Source of the DNA: Streptomyces chartreusis
GTDB taxonomy: Bacteria; Actinomycetota; Actinomycetes; Streptomycetales; Streptomycetaceae
DNA: 64,000 bases
Direction: 5' to 3'
Assembly (NCBI RefSeq): GCF_008704715.1
Contig: NZ_CP023689.1
Coordinates: 6,634,001-6,698,000, forward strand
Below, piece by piece: positions 17,713 to 28,222 of this stretch. Under the pieces are notes generated by a model, which searched no databases, was not told the DNA's origin, and was given only the letters and a program-made list of their open reading frames with translations. The stretch's first letter is position 1. Every line of letters starts with the position of its first letter. Position numbers and translations under genes: made by a program.

Positions 17713-18444
17713 ATGCCCGGGCAGCCCAGGAACAGTCGTACGTCCGAGGAGTCCAGGAACAGCCGGATCCAGCGCCAGGTCATGCAGTTGATCATCGACC
17801 GCAGGCTCCAGGCGGGCGCCCTGCTGCCCACCGAGGCCGAGCTGATGGAGGACCTCGGCGTCAGCCGCAACTCCGTGCGCGAGGCGCTCAAAGCGCTCCA
17901 GGCCCTCGACATCGTGGAGATCAGGCACGGCTACGGGACGTATGTCGGCCAGGCCTCGCTCACCCCGCTGATCGACGGGCTGACCTTCCGCACGCTCGCC
18001 CGGCACGACCACGACACCGGTGCGCTCGCCGAGATCCTCCAGGTGCGGGAGGTGCTGGAGGAGGGGCTGATCCGGCGGGTGGCGGCGACGGTGAGCGAGG
18101 GTGAGCTGGACCGGCTGGATGCGGTCGTGTCCCGGATGGAGGCGGCGGGACGGTCCGGGCGGCCCTTTCCGGAGCTGGACCGCGAGTTCCACGAGCTGCT
18201 CTACGCCTCGCTCGGCAACGACCTCGTGCCGCAGCTCCTCGCCGCGTTCTGGACGGTCTTCCGCCGTGTGAACGGCGCCCGCGGCCGCCCCGACGACCCC
18301 TCGCCCGAGGTCACGGCCCGCTGGCACCGCGATATCGTCACCGCCTTGCGTGCCGGGGACGTGGAGGGAGCGCAGCGGGCGATGGCCGTCCATTTCCGGG
18401 GGATCTCGGCGAGGGCGGGGCGGGAACCGGGGGGCGGAGGATGA
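17713..18444 (+). CDS. FadR-subfamily GntR transcriptional regulator
   Basis: About 243 residues. N-terminal winged helix: IIDRRLQAGALLPTEAELMEDLGVSRNSVREALKAL, then the wing RHGYGTYV. The C-terminal FCD helical domain has E-x-R-x-x-L-E-x-x (LQVREVLEEGLIRR) and the metal/ligand-binding pattern DREFHELLY ... HRDIVTALRAGD. Such proteins repress sugar-acid or amino-acid operons until bound by a carboxylate effector. It is divergent from the ABC/aldolase operon and probably controls it. Starts at 17704 or 17713 are both possible; no ribosome site is seen and TACGAT at 17700 could be a -10 giving a leaderless message. Confidence 0.9.
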   Translation: MPGQPRNSRTSEESRNSRIQRQVMQLIIDRRLQAGALLPTEAELMEDLGVSRNSVREALKALQALDIVEIRHGYGTYVGQASLTPLIDGLTFRTLARHDHDTGALAEILQVREVLEEGLIRRVAATVSEGELDRLDAVVSRMEAAGRSGRPFPELDREFHELLYASLGNDLVPQLLAAFWTVFRRVNGARGRPDDPSPEVTARWHRDIVTALRAGDVEGAQRAMAVHFRGISARAGREPGGGG

Positions 18445-18460
18445 GACCCGCGAGCCTCTC

Positions 18461-18647
18461 CTCGCCCCCGCCGCCCCTACCCGTCCCGTCCCCGGGGGCT
18501 GCCGCCCCCGGACCCCCGCTTCGGCCCTGAAGGGGCCTTGTCCTCAGACGCCGGACGGGCTGAAGATCCAGCCCCTCCGGCGTTTGAGGAGCGGGGTCTG
18601 GGGCGGAGCCCCAGAAGGACGGGACGGGTAGGGGCGGCGGGGGCGAG
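18461..18647. repeat. 187-bp palindromic intergenic element
   Basis: The outer arms 18461-18491 and 18617-18647 are a perfect 31-bp inverted repeat. Inside are nested imperfect arms: CCCCGGGGGCTGCCGCCCCC near 18490 against the GGGGCGGAGCCCC region near 18601, and GACGCCGGACGGGCTG near 18546 against CAGCCCCTCCGGCGTTTG near 18567. The whole can fold into one long cruciform or stem-loop. The pieces resemble a dispersed Streptomyces intergenic palindrome family. It may terminate the GntR gene. No coding potential is apparent. Confidence 0.75.
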
Positions 18648-18701
18648 AAGGCATCAGGAATCGAGAAGCGCGGCACCAGCGCCACGGCTAGCGTGACGGG
18701 C

Positions 18702-19112
18702 ATGGACATCAGCATTCACGCCAGTTTTCTTCCGCACGACGACCCGGACGCGTCCCTGGCCTTCTACCGCGACGCCCTCGGCTTCGAGGTGCGCACCGAC
18801 GTGGGCCAGGGCAAGATGCGCTGGATCACGGTCGGCCCGGCGGGTCAGCCCGGCACGTCCATCCTGCTCGCGCCGCCCGCCGCGGACCCCGGCGTCACCG
18901 ACGACGAGCGCCGTGTCATCGCCGAGATGATGGCCAAGGGCACCTATGGCTGGATCCTGCTGGCCACCGGGAACGTCGATGACACCTTCGAGAAGGTGCA
19001 GGCGAGCGGCGCCGAGGTCGTCCAGGAGCCCACCGACCAGCCTTACGGCATCCGCGACTGTGCCTTCCGCGACCCCGCGGGCAATCTGGTCCGTGTCCAG
19101 GAGCGGGGCTGA
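18702..19112 (+). CDS. VOC (glyoxalase/bleomycin-resistance fold) protein
   Basis: 136 residues with the two beta-alpha-beta-beta-beta units of the vicinal oxygen chelate fold: DPDASLAFYRDALGFEVRTD at the start and the closing strand RDCAFRDPAGNLVRVQE. Enzymatic activity is not readable; members include dioxygenases, lactoylglutathione lyases and antibiotic-sequestering proteins. TAGCGT at 18690-18695 followed by the ATG 7 bases later suggests a leaderless transcript. It precedes the UvrA-like gene by 60 bases and shares its strand, so the two may be co-expressed. Confidence 0.85.
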   Translation: MDISIHASFLPHDDPDASLAFYRDALGFEVRTDVGQGKMRWITVGPAGQPGTSILLAPPAADPGVTDDERRVIAEMMAKGTYGWILLATGNVDDTFEKVQASGAEVVQEPTDQPYGIRDCAFRDPAGNLVRVQERG

Positions 19113-19172
19113 GCCCACCCCCGCGCCCTCACCGGCGACGTTCCCGACCGAGTTGCAGATGGAGACTTCACG

Positions 19173-21536
<2,364 letters not shown>

Positions 21537-21641
21537 GCGGCGATGTGCATGGAGGCCGCACCGGTGCTGGCCCTGCTCTCGTCCCGCTCCCGCCGGTCGC
21601 GGGAGTGGACGGGGTGGCAGCCGGCCCGGGAGGATACGGGT

Positions 21642-22133
21642 GTGGGATCCAGCCGATCGACGTCCGACGAACAGCGCCTGAGCACGCTCGTCGCGCTGCG
21701 GCGCGTCCGTGACCGGATGGACCGGGAGTACGCGCAGCCGCTGGACGTCGAGGCGCTGGCGCGGGGCGTGCACATGTCGGCGGGTCACCTCAGCCGCGAG
21801 TTCCGGGCCGCGTACGGCGAGTCGCCCTACAGTTACCTGATGACGCGGCGCATCGAGCGGGCCATGGCGCTGCTGCGCCGCGGCGACCGCAGCGTCACCG
21901 AGGTGTGCTTCGAGGTCGGCTGTTCGTCCCTCGGGACCTTCAGCACCCGCTTCACGGAGCTGGTCGGCATGTCGCCCAGCGCCTACCGCCGGCAGGAGGC
22001 GGACGCGACGGACGGGATGCCGTCGTGCGTGGCGAAGCAGGTGACCAGGCCGCTCAGGAACCGGCCGGCGCCGTTCAGCCTCGCGGCCGCTGTCAACGGA
22101 GTGGTGCCGGGCGACGGTCAGCGCTCGGCATGA
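21642..22133 (+). CDS. AraC-family transcriptional regulator
   Basis: 163 residues. Two helix-turn-helix motifs: PLDVEALARGVHMSAGHLSREFRAAYG and SVTEVCFEVGCSSLGTFSTRFTELVGMSPSAYRR. There is no separate ligand-binding domain; the C-terminal 30 residues are unstructured. GTG 21642 is chosen because GGGAGG lies at 21628-21633; upstream in-frame ATGs lack a ribosome site. It follows the UvrA-like gene by about 105 bases and may regulate the VOC/UvrA pair, a grouping I recall as common in Streptomyces. Confidence 0.88.
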   Translation: MGSSRSTSDEQRLSTLVALRRVRDRMDREYAQPLDVEALARGVHMSAGHLSREFRAAYGESPYSYLMTRRIERAMALLRRGDRSVTEVCFEVGCSSLGTFSTRFTELVGMSPSAYRRQEADATDGMPSCVAKQVTRPLRNRPAPFSLAAAVNGVVPGDGQRSA

Positions 22134-22134
22134 C

Positions 22135-22179
22135 GACGGGTCGGGCGTGCCGTCCCCGGTGCGGCGCCCCCGACCCGTC
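22135..22179. terminator. Bidirectional stem-loop between convergent genes
   Basis: GACGGGTCGGG (22135-22145) pairs perfectly with CCCGACCCGTC (22169-22179) across a 23-base loop. It lies between the ends of the AraC gene and of the minus-strand gene at 22200. Confidence 0.65.
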
Positions 22180-22199
22180 CATGCCATTGCGCAGTGCCG

Positions 22200-23126
22200 C
22201 TACGGCAGGGTCCGCTCGTAGTACCTGTCCTCGTCGGAGTCGTAGATCAGCTTGCCGGCGGCGTCGTAGCCCTTGATGTGCGGCGCCCGCGTGACCTGCT
22301 CGTTCAGTACGCCGGATGCCACGAACCGGCCGTGGGTGAGGGTGGCCTCGGCGTCGGAGTCGCCGTAGGCGACCGTCACCCTGGCCACCGACGGCTTGAC
22401 CGTCCCCACCACACCCCAACGGAACGGCAGCTTCCATTTTCCGCGGTCGAGGAACGACTGCTGGTAGAGCTTGCCCCCGTTGGGGTTGACCAGCACCGGC
22501 CCCTCGTCCGGGATGATGCCGCTCTCGTCGGTGAAGGCACTGATGCCCTGGGTCACCCCGTCCTTGAGGTTGCAGATCAGATAGGACTGCTCCTGGGCGT
22601 CCGTCGCCGCGACCACGTACATGCCGTCGCCCGGGGCGTTGGAGTCGCCGGTGCTGCGCATCGCCAGCACGATCGCGTACTCGTCCGCCGGGTCGAGGCC
22701 CGCCCCGCCCGGTGCGTGGCTGTTCGACAGTTCGGAGTCCAGGCAGTTCGCCAGCCCGTCCGCCGCCTGCTCGGCGGTGATCCCGTCGAGCAGCTGCCCC
22801 TCGACCGCCGGGGGCGTGCTGCCACTCGGCGTCGGCGAGGGGCTGCGCGAGGCACTGGCCGAGGGCGTCGGGGACGCGGCCGTGGTCGTGGCCGGCCCCC
22901 CGCCGCTCAGCGCGTACGCACCGACCGGCATCGCCGCCAGCGTCACCAGCGCCGCCCCGGCCGCGGCCACCCGGCGCCGCCGCTCGACCACGCCCCGCCT
23001 GCGGATCGCCGGATACGGAGCCGGAGAGGGCCGGATCGTGTACGCGTCCTCGGCGAGCAGCTCTCGCAGCCGCTCCTCGAAGTCCCGCTCGCCGTCCGCT
23101 TCCTGCCGCCGCTCGTCGTCGTTCAC
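22200..23126 (-). CDS. Single-span membrane protein coupled to ECF sigma factor (putative anti-sigma or sensor)
   Basis: 308 residues: a cytoplasmic N terminus of about 50 residues rich in charge, one membrane span near 53-73 (AAAGAALVTLAAMPVGAYAL), a Ser/Thr/Pro linker, then a secreted domain of about 200 residues with no family I recognise. Its GTG start overlaps the sigma-factor TGA (GTGA), giving strict coupling. Topology and position fit a regulator of the sigma factor, though no ZAS zinc motif is present in the N terminus, so the anti-sigma role is inference. Confidence 0.75.
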   Translation of the reverse strand: MNDDERRQEADGERDFEERLRELLAEDAYTIRPSPAPYPAIRRRGVVERRRRVAAAGAALVTLAAMPVGAYALSGGGPATTTAASPTPSASASRSPSPTPSGSTPPAVEGQLLDGITAEQAADGLANCLDSELSNSHAPGGAGLDPADEYAIVLAMRSTGDSNAPGDGMYVVAATDAQEQSYLICNLKDGVTQGISAFTDESGIIPDEGPVLVNPNGGKLYQQSFLDRGKWKLPFRWGVVGTVKPSVARVTVAYGDSDAEATLTHGRFVASGVLNEQVTRAPHIKGYDAAGKLIYDSDEDRYYERTLP

Positions 23127-23647
23127 CTGCTGCCTCCCTGCCCGGACGGCGTCATCCGGGCGAGCCCCGGACACGCACGCAACTTCGCCAGCCCCTTCGA
23201 CGCCTGGCTCTTGACCGTGCCGACGGAGCAGCCGAGCACATCGGCGACCTCCGACTCCGACAGGTCCTCCCAGTAGCGCATGACCACCACCGCCCGCTGT
23301 TTGGGCGGGAGTTGGGCCAGCGCGCCGATGAGCGCACCGCGCTCGTCCACGCCCGCGTAGCCCTCGTCGCGCCCCGCCACGTCGGGCGGCGCGGCGGTCA
23401 GCGCCTCGGCCACCCGTCGCTTGCGGAACCGGTCGCTGTTGCAGCTGACCAGCATCCGCCGGACGTAGGCCTCCGGACTGTCGGCACGCGCCACCCGCCG
23501 CCATGAGCGGTACGCCTTCGCCAGCGCCGTCTGCGTCAGGTCCTCGGCGTGGTGCGTGTCACCGGTGAGGAGATACGCGGTCCGCACCAGGTGGGACCAC
23601 CGCGCCCTGACGAACTCCTGGAACTGGGCCTCTTGTTCGGCCTGCAT
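23123..23647 (-). CDS. SigE-family ECF RNA polymerase sigma factor
   Basis: 174 residues. Region 2: FQEFVRARWSHLVRTAYLLTGDTHHAEDLTQTALAKAYRSW. Region 4: ALAQLPPKQRAVVVMRYWEDLSESEVADVLGCSVGTVKSQASKGLAKLR. This is the actinobacterial SigE-like ECF group typically paired with a membrane protein, as here. ATG 23647 has GAGGGAGGG with 6-base spacing; a TTG one codon upstream is possible. It would direct RNA polymerase to a stress or envelope regulon. Confidence 0.92.
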   Translation of the reverse strand: MQAEQEAQFQEFVRARWSHLVRTAYLLTGDTHHAEDLTQTALAKAYRSWRRVARADSPEAYVRRMLVSCNSDRFRKRRVAEALTAAPPDVAGRDEGYAGVDERGALIGALAQLPPKQRAVVVMRYWEDLSESEVADVLGCSVGTVKSQASKGLAKLRACPGLARMTPSGQGGSR

Positions 23648-23705
23648 CAAGCACCCTCCCTCGCCCTCCAGACCACCGGAGGTGAGGAATCGGTTGCCCG
23701 GTGTG

Positions 23706-24572
23706 TCAGACGAGGAGGTCGGAGAGCAGTGCGGCGGTCTCCGCCACCAGGGCGTCGTCCCACGCCGCGTCCTGGGCGGGCTTGGTGGACAGCACCGAGA
23801 GGACGACCGGGGTGCCGTCGGGGGTCCAGGCGACGCCGACGTTGTTGGTGGTGCCGTAGGAGCCCGAACCCGTCTTGTCGGCGACGGTCCAGGTCTTGGG
23901 CAGCCCGGCGCGGAACCGTTTGCCGCTGGTGGTGTTGCTCAGCAGCCAGTGGGTGAGCAGACGACGGTCCGGGCGGTTCAGGGCGTCGTCGTCGAGGACG
24001 AGCCGGCCGTAGGTGCGGCCGATCGCACGGGGGCTCGTGGTGTCGGTGACCCGCCACGGCTCCGCCGAGTTGAGCTCCGTCTCCCGGCGGTCGAGGCGGG
24101 TCACCGGGTCGCCCAGGGAGCGGGCGAAGCGGGTGATGGCGGTGGGGCCGCCGAGTTCGCGCAGCAGGAGGTTGCCCGCGCCGTTGTCGCTGTAGGTGAT
24201 GGCGACCTCGCACAGCTCGGCGACGGTCATCCCCTCGGCCAGGTGCTCCCTGGTCTTGTCGGAGCCGGACTTCGGCAGGTCCGCCTCGGTGTAGTGGATC
24301 CGGCGGCCCAGGAACTCGCCGTCGCGGTCGAGGTCCCGCAGGACGGCCGCCGAGGCGAGCGTCTTGAAGACCGAGCACATCGGGAAGAGCTCGTCGGCCC
24401 GGTGGGTGACGGTCCTCCTCGTACGGACGTTGTACGCGAACACGCCCAGCCGGGCGCCGTGCTGCTGCTCCAGTAAGCGCAGGCGGCCGGTGGTGGCGTG
24501 GGCGGGTGCGCCGGTGAGGAGCGCTGCGGCGGTGGCGGTGCCTGCGGTGAGCAGGGTGCGTCGGCCTAGGAT
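23706..24572 (-). CDS. bla: Class A beta-lactamase with apparent ATC start codon
   Basis: Secreted serine beta-lactamase; hydrolyses penicillins and related drugs. Motifs: active Ser in CSVFKTL (S-x-x-K), SDN loop YSDNGAGN, general base Glu in ETELN, and DKTGSG. The first ATG/GTG/TTG in frame (GTG 24443) lies after the signal peptide and would give a cytosolic protein. The frame upstream encodes a complete Tat-like signal (LGRRTLLTAGTATAAALL...APAHA) and begins at ATC 24572, placed exactly 6 bases after AAGGAG (24579-24584). No ATG, GTG or TTG occurs between that site and the upstream in-frame stop near 24646. A TTA codon (24474-24476) may add bldA control. Either ATC is used, or a start codon was lost. 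Confidence 0.82.
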   Translation of the reverse strand: MLGRRTLLTAGTATAAALLTGAPAHATTGRLRLLEQQHGARLGVFAYNVRTRRTVTHRADELFPMCSVFKTLASAAVLRDLDRDGEFLGRRIHYTEADLPKSGSDKTREHLAEGMTVAELCEVAITYSDNGAGNLLLRELGGPTAITRFARSLGDPVTRLDRRETELNSAEPWRVTDTTSPRAIGRTYGRLVLDDDALNRPDRRLLTHWLLSNTTSGKRFRAGLPKTWTVADKTGSGSYGTTNNVGVAWTPDGTPVVLSVLSTKPAQDAAWDDALVAETAALLSDLLV

Positions 24573-24733
24573 CTCGGTCTCCTTCGCTCGATTTCGTCGG
24601 ACGGATGGTGACGATCTCGTCCGACGGTGGTGACGATCTCTTCAGTGATCGACGCCGTACGTCATTCCTTGGTTGCCGTGTCGTAGACCAACGGCCGACA
24701 GTCGACGGCGCCCGCGCCCGCCACAGTGGCCGT

Positions 24734-25864
24734 ATGGAGAACACCAAGGGCATCAGCAGGGCACGGTTTCTCGCGGGGACGGCGGCTGCGGGACTGGCGG
24801 GCGCGGCGGCGCTGCCGGCGGGGCAGGCCGTCGCGGCCCCCCGGAAGCGGCGGGGCCTGAAGCACCGGGGGGTCGTCTACACCGTCGGCGCGGGGGAGAC
24901 GCCCGGCACGGCCTGGAGCGCCGCGCGGATGCGCCGGGACGTCCGCCTCATCCGTGACGACCTGCACGCCGACACGCTCGACGTCACCGGCGACGGCGTC
25001 GACCGCCTCACCGCCACGGCCGCCGAGGCCGCCGAACGCGGGCTGCACGTCTGGCTCCAGCCGACCCTCGGGGACGTCCCGGAGCGGGAGATCCTGGACT
25101 CGATCACCGAGTGCGGCCGGTTCGCGGAGCGGCTGCGCCGGCAGGGCGCGAGCGTCGACTTCAGCGTGGGCTGCGAGTTCTGGCTGTTCGTGCCGGGGAT
25201 CATCCCGGGCGAGACGGTCCTGGACCGCGTCGAGAACCTTCAGAAGGGCAACGTCGACATGGCGCGGATGCAGCGCCGCCTGGCCCGCTTCACCGCGAAG
25301 GCAGCGGCGGTGGGCCGCTCCGTCTTCCACGGCCGCCTCAGCTACGCCGCCGCCCAGGACGAGGAGTTCGAGCCGGTCGACTGGCGCCTCTTCGACATCA
25401 TCGGCATCGACTACTACTCCTACTTCCGCGACCCTTCCGACCACGTCCGCGAACTGCGCCGATACCTGCGCTGGGGCAAGCCCCTGGCGATCACCGAGTT
25501 CGGCACGTGCGCCTACGTCGGCGCCCCCGAGACAGCCGGCATGGGCTGGAACATCGTCGACTACACGAAGGAGCCGAACGAGATCAAGGGCGACCCGGTG
25601 CGCAGTGAGCGCACACAGGCCGCCTACCTCGTCGATCTGCTGGACGTCTTCGAGTCGATGGACCTCTACGCGGCGATGGCCTTCGAGTTCGTCACCCCCG
25701 ACGCCCCCCACCGCGCCGACAACCCCCGCTACGACCTGGACCTGGCGAGCTACGCCATCACCAAGCCGATCAGGAAGCACCCGAACGACCCGAACTCGAA
25801 GTGGCACTGGGAACCGAAGGAGGCCTACCGAGCCTTGTCACACCGTTACGCACAGCATCCCTAG
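24734..25864 (+). CDS. Secreted TIM-barrel protein, glycosidase-like
   Basis: 376 residues with a Tat signal (GISRARFLAGTAAAGLAG, cleavage after AVAA). The body reads as a beta/alpha barrel: HRGVVYTVG first strand, HVWLQPTL, SVGCEFWLF with a Glu at the acid position, IIGIDYYSYF and AITEFGTC with a Glu at the nucleophile position, and AMAFEFVT near the end. This is the layout of clan-A glycoside hydrolases, although Streptomyces homologues are often labelled abortive infection proteins, for which I see no support. No clear ribosome site precedes ATG 24734. The stop codon TAG merges with a dispersed repeat. Confidence 0.75.
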   Translation: MENTKGISRARFLAGTAAAGLAGAAALPAGQAVAAPRKRRGLKHRGVVYTVGAGETPGTAWSAARMRRDVRLIRDDLHADTLDVTGDGVDRLTATAAEAAERGLHVWLQPTLGDVPEREILDSITECGRFAERLRRQGASVDFSVGCEFWLFVPGIIPGETVLDRVENLQKGNVDMARMQRRLARFTAKAAAVGRSVFHGRLSYAAAQDEEFEPVDWRLFDIIGIDYYSYFRDPSDHVRELRRYLRWGKPLAITEFGTCAYVGAPETAGMGWNIVDYTKEPNEIKGDPVRSERTQAAYLVDLLDVFESMDLYAAMAFEFVTPDAPHRADNPRYDLDLASYAITKPIRKHPNDPNSKWHWEPKEAYRALSHRYAQHP

Positions 25865-25929
25865 GGGCGCGGGGCTGTATCGATATGCGGCTCCGCCGCG
25901 CGGGCGCGACCAGCCACAACGGCGCCGCA
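25863..25929 (-). repeat. Dispersed Streptomyces 3'-end repeat, variant copy
   Basis: Read on the minus strand it begins TGCGGCGCCGTTGTGGCTGG and continues through TCGCGC to a GCCCCGCGCCCCT end, matching the copies at 515 and 46023, with a different central hairpin (CGGCTCCGCCGCG). It lies between convergent genes and probably acts as a terminator. Confidence 0.6.
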
Positions 25930-25944
25930 CCCGACCGACGACCC

Positions 25945-27426
25945 TCATTCGCAGTACAGGTCCTTCCCCGGCCGCTTCCCCGTCACAAGGTACCGGGACA
26001 CCGCAGCGTCCCCACAAGCGTTGCCGTTCTCCAGATAGGCGTCATGCCCCGTGGAGTTCACGGTGACCATGACGGCCCTCCTGCCCAACGCCTCGCGCAA
26101 GCGAATCGCCCCACTGAGCGGCGTGGCCACATCCCGCTCGTTCTGGATCATCAGCACATTCGACGGCCCCCGGTCGGTCACCCGCACCGGCGCCTCCCGC
26201 GGCTCCCACGGCCACGCGGTGCACGGCAGGGCGTTGCGCGGCATACCCGCGGTGAGCGGGTACTTCGCCCGGCTCTCGGCGACCCCCTTCTCGTACACGG
26301 CCGCCGACTCGGGCCACGCCACGTCGTTGCAGATCGTCCCGGCGCCGACCGCCAGGTAGTTCTGGAGCGCGGACTCCGGCGGACGCGGCGCAGCGGCCGG
26401 CAGTGTCCCGCTCTCGGCGGCCAGCATCAGCTTCGCCAGCACCGGATAGTCGTCGGGGTCGTACATGCTCGACAGCATGGTCTGACGCAGCACGTTGCCG
26501 TTCAGCTCCGCCGGGTTCGCACCCGGCCACGGGAGAGGCTCACGGTCCAGCCGGGCGGCGAGGGCGAGGAAGCGGGAGCGCACCTGGGCCGGGGTGTCCG
26601 CGACCCGGTCCGGATTGCCGGGCCGGGAAGCCCACTTGGCGAACTCGGGGAAGTTGTCCTCGACTCCCACCTCGAACGCCCGCAGCCAGGCGCGCTCCGC
26701 CTGCACGGGGTCTGGGTTGTCGCTGCTGTCCAGCACGATCCGGTCGGTGCGCCGCGGGAACAGCTCGGCGTAGGCGGCGCCGACATAGGTGCCGTACGAG
26801 ACGCCCCAGGCGGACAGCTTGCGCTCGCCGAGGGCGGCCCGGATGCTGTCGATGTCCCGGGCGTTGTTGAGCGTGCTGATGTGCTTCATCAGCTCACCGC
26901 CGTTGCGGGCGCAGGCGTCCCCGAGGCGCCGGCCCATCGCCATGTTCTCGGTGACGGAGCCGTCGGGCGCGGGCCAGGGCAGCAGGCTGGTCGCGGACAG
27001 ATCGCCGGATCCGACGTCACAACTGACCGACGTGGAGGGCGCGTTGCCGCGCGGTGCGAACCCGATCAGGTCGTAGGCGTCCCGCACCTGGCGGGGCATC
27101 AGCTTCCCCTTGTCGGACGGATGGGCGAGGCTGTCGCCGCCCGGCCCGCCGGGGATCATCAGCAGCGCGCCGCGGCGGGCGGACGGGTTCTCGCTCCGGA
27201 TCCGGGACACGGCGATGTCGATCTTCGGGCCGCCGGGGTCGGCGTAGTCCATCGGTACGGACACGGTCGTGCACTCCTGGCGCGGGTCGAGCCCGTCACC
27301 CTCGCACTCGGTCCACTTCAGCGGCGCGGGCGCGCCGGTGGCGGACGCGGTGAGCGGGGTGACGAGTCCGAAGACGACTCCGGAGGCGGCGGCGATCAGG
27401 GCGGCACTCTTCGTGATCTGCTTCAT
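25945..27426 (-). CDS. Secreted alpha/beta-hydrolase, tripeptidyl aminopeptidase type
   Basis: 493 residues with a Sec signal (KQITKSAALIAAASGVVFGL, cleavage near ASA-T). Alpha/beta-hydrolase features: oxyanion region MIPGGPGGDS, nucleophile elbow GVSYGTYVG, acid NERDVATP and His in STGHDAYLE. The C-terminal TAP-like extension with Cys residues is typical of SlpD/SlpE and mycelium-associated tripeptidyl aminopeptidases that trim peptides outside the cell. The usual D-P-R-G after the first domain reads APRG here. ATG 27426 is chosen as the start of the signal peptide. Confidence 0.88.
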   Translation of the reverse strand: MKQITKSAALIAAASGVVFGLVTPLTASATGAPAPLKWTECEGDGLDPRQECTTVSVPMDYADPGGPKIDIAVSRIRSENPSARRGALLMIPGGPGGDSLAHPSDKGKLMPRQVRDAYDLIGFAPRGNAPSTSVSCDVGSGDLSATSLLPWPAPDGSVTENMAMGRRLGDACARNGGELMKHISTLNNARDIDSIRAALGERKLSAWGVSYGTYVGAAYAELFPRRTDRIVLDSSDNPDPVQAERAWLRAFEVGVEDNFPEFAKWASRPGNPDRVADTPAQVRSRFLALAARLDREPLPWPGANPAELNGNVLRQTMLSSMYDPDDYPVLAKLMLAAESGTLPAAAPRPPESALQNYLAVGAGTICNDVAWPESAAVYEKGVAESRAKYPLTAGMPRNALPCTAWPWEPREAPVRVTDRGPSNVLMIQNERDVATPLSGAIRLREALGRRAVMVTVNSTGHDAYLENGNACGDAAVSRYLVTGKRPGKDLYCE

Positions 27427-27508
27427 GCACAGCAGCCTGACGGACCGTGACGGAGCGTCACATCCGGCCAACTCCCGGATCTTCCCTGGGGATTACCCCC
27501 GGCCCGTC

Positions 27509-28042
27509 CTACGCGGAACCCAACCCCAGCACCATGATGATCCGGTCCTCCCCGGGGCCCAGATAGTCCCGGTGCACGCCGCCGTCGGTGCCGAACCCCA
27601 GGGTGCGGTACAGCGTGATCGCCGCCGCGTTGGTCGGCTCGACGGTCAGCCGCACCTCGTGCACCCGCTCCCTGCGCAGCTGCCGCAGCACCTCCAGCAT
27701 CAGCCGTTTGCCCAGCCCCCGCCCGCGCTGGTCGGCGCTGACAGCCAGGCTCAGCACCCAGCACACATAGCCGTCCGACGTGGTCACGAAGAGGACATAG
27801 CCGTGCAGGTACTCCCCGTCGTCGAGGACCAGGATCCGGTCGCCGTGCACGTCGATGTGCTGGCGCAGCACGAAGTACGGGTATGGATCCTCGGGGAAGA
27901 CCTCCCGGTCGACACGGAGGAGTTCGGGCAGGTCCGTATCGGTGACGCCCCTCATGGTCAGCGGCCGATCGCTGCTGTCGGCGAGAAACGCCTGATCAGC
28001 GCGGCGACCCAGAAGAGGGAAACGTTCCTCCGGTACAGCCAT
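27509..28042 (-). CDS. GNAT-family N-acetyltransferase
   Basis: 177 residues. The acetyl-CoA-binding motif is SLAVSADQRGRGLGKRLMLEVL (Q-x-x-G-x-G/A with R-G-x-G-x-G-K), followed by VHEVRLTVEPTNAAAITLYRTLGF, typical of RimI-like enzymes. About 45 N-terminal residues precede the domain. ATG 28042 has AGGGGGC upstream. Substrate unknown. It is divergent from the gene cluster at 28223, with a 180-base gap holding the promoters of both. Confidence 0.85.
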   Translation of the reverse strand: MAVPEERFPLLGRRADQAFLADSSDRPLTMRGVTDTDLPELLRVDREVFPEDPYPYFVLRQHIDVHGDRILVLDDGEYLHGYVLFVTTSDGYVCWVLSLAVSADQRGRGLGKRLMLEVLRQLRRERVHEVRLTVEPTNAAAITLYRTLGFGTDGGVHRDYLGPGEDRIIMVLGLGSA

Positions 28043-28222
28043 CAACTGCCCCCTATGTGATGGAATGGTGTCACTCGTGCGGGTGAGCACCCGTTGCCCG
28101 CCGTTTCAGGCGCTCAGTTGGAGATCCGCCCATCTTGAGCAGGGCAATCCAGAGGTTCAAGAGTGCGAGATGCTTATGCCTCGACGCGCTCCCAGTGCGC
28201 CTTCATTTGGTACCGTGAGTGA

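Noticed and set aside
24734..25864. Abortive phage infection protein
   Set aside because: The label is common for homologues, but the sequence shows an exported TIM-barrel protein with glycosidase-like acidic residues and nothing specific to phage defence.
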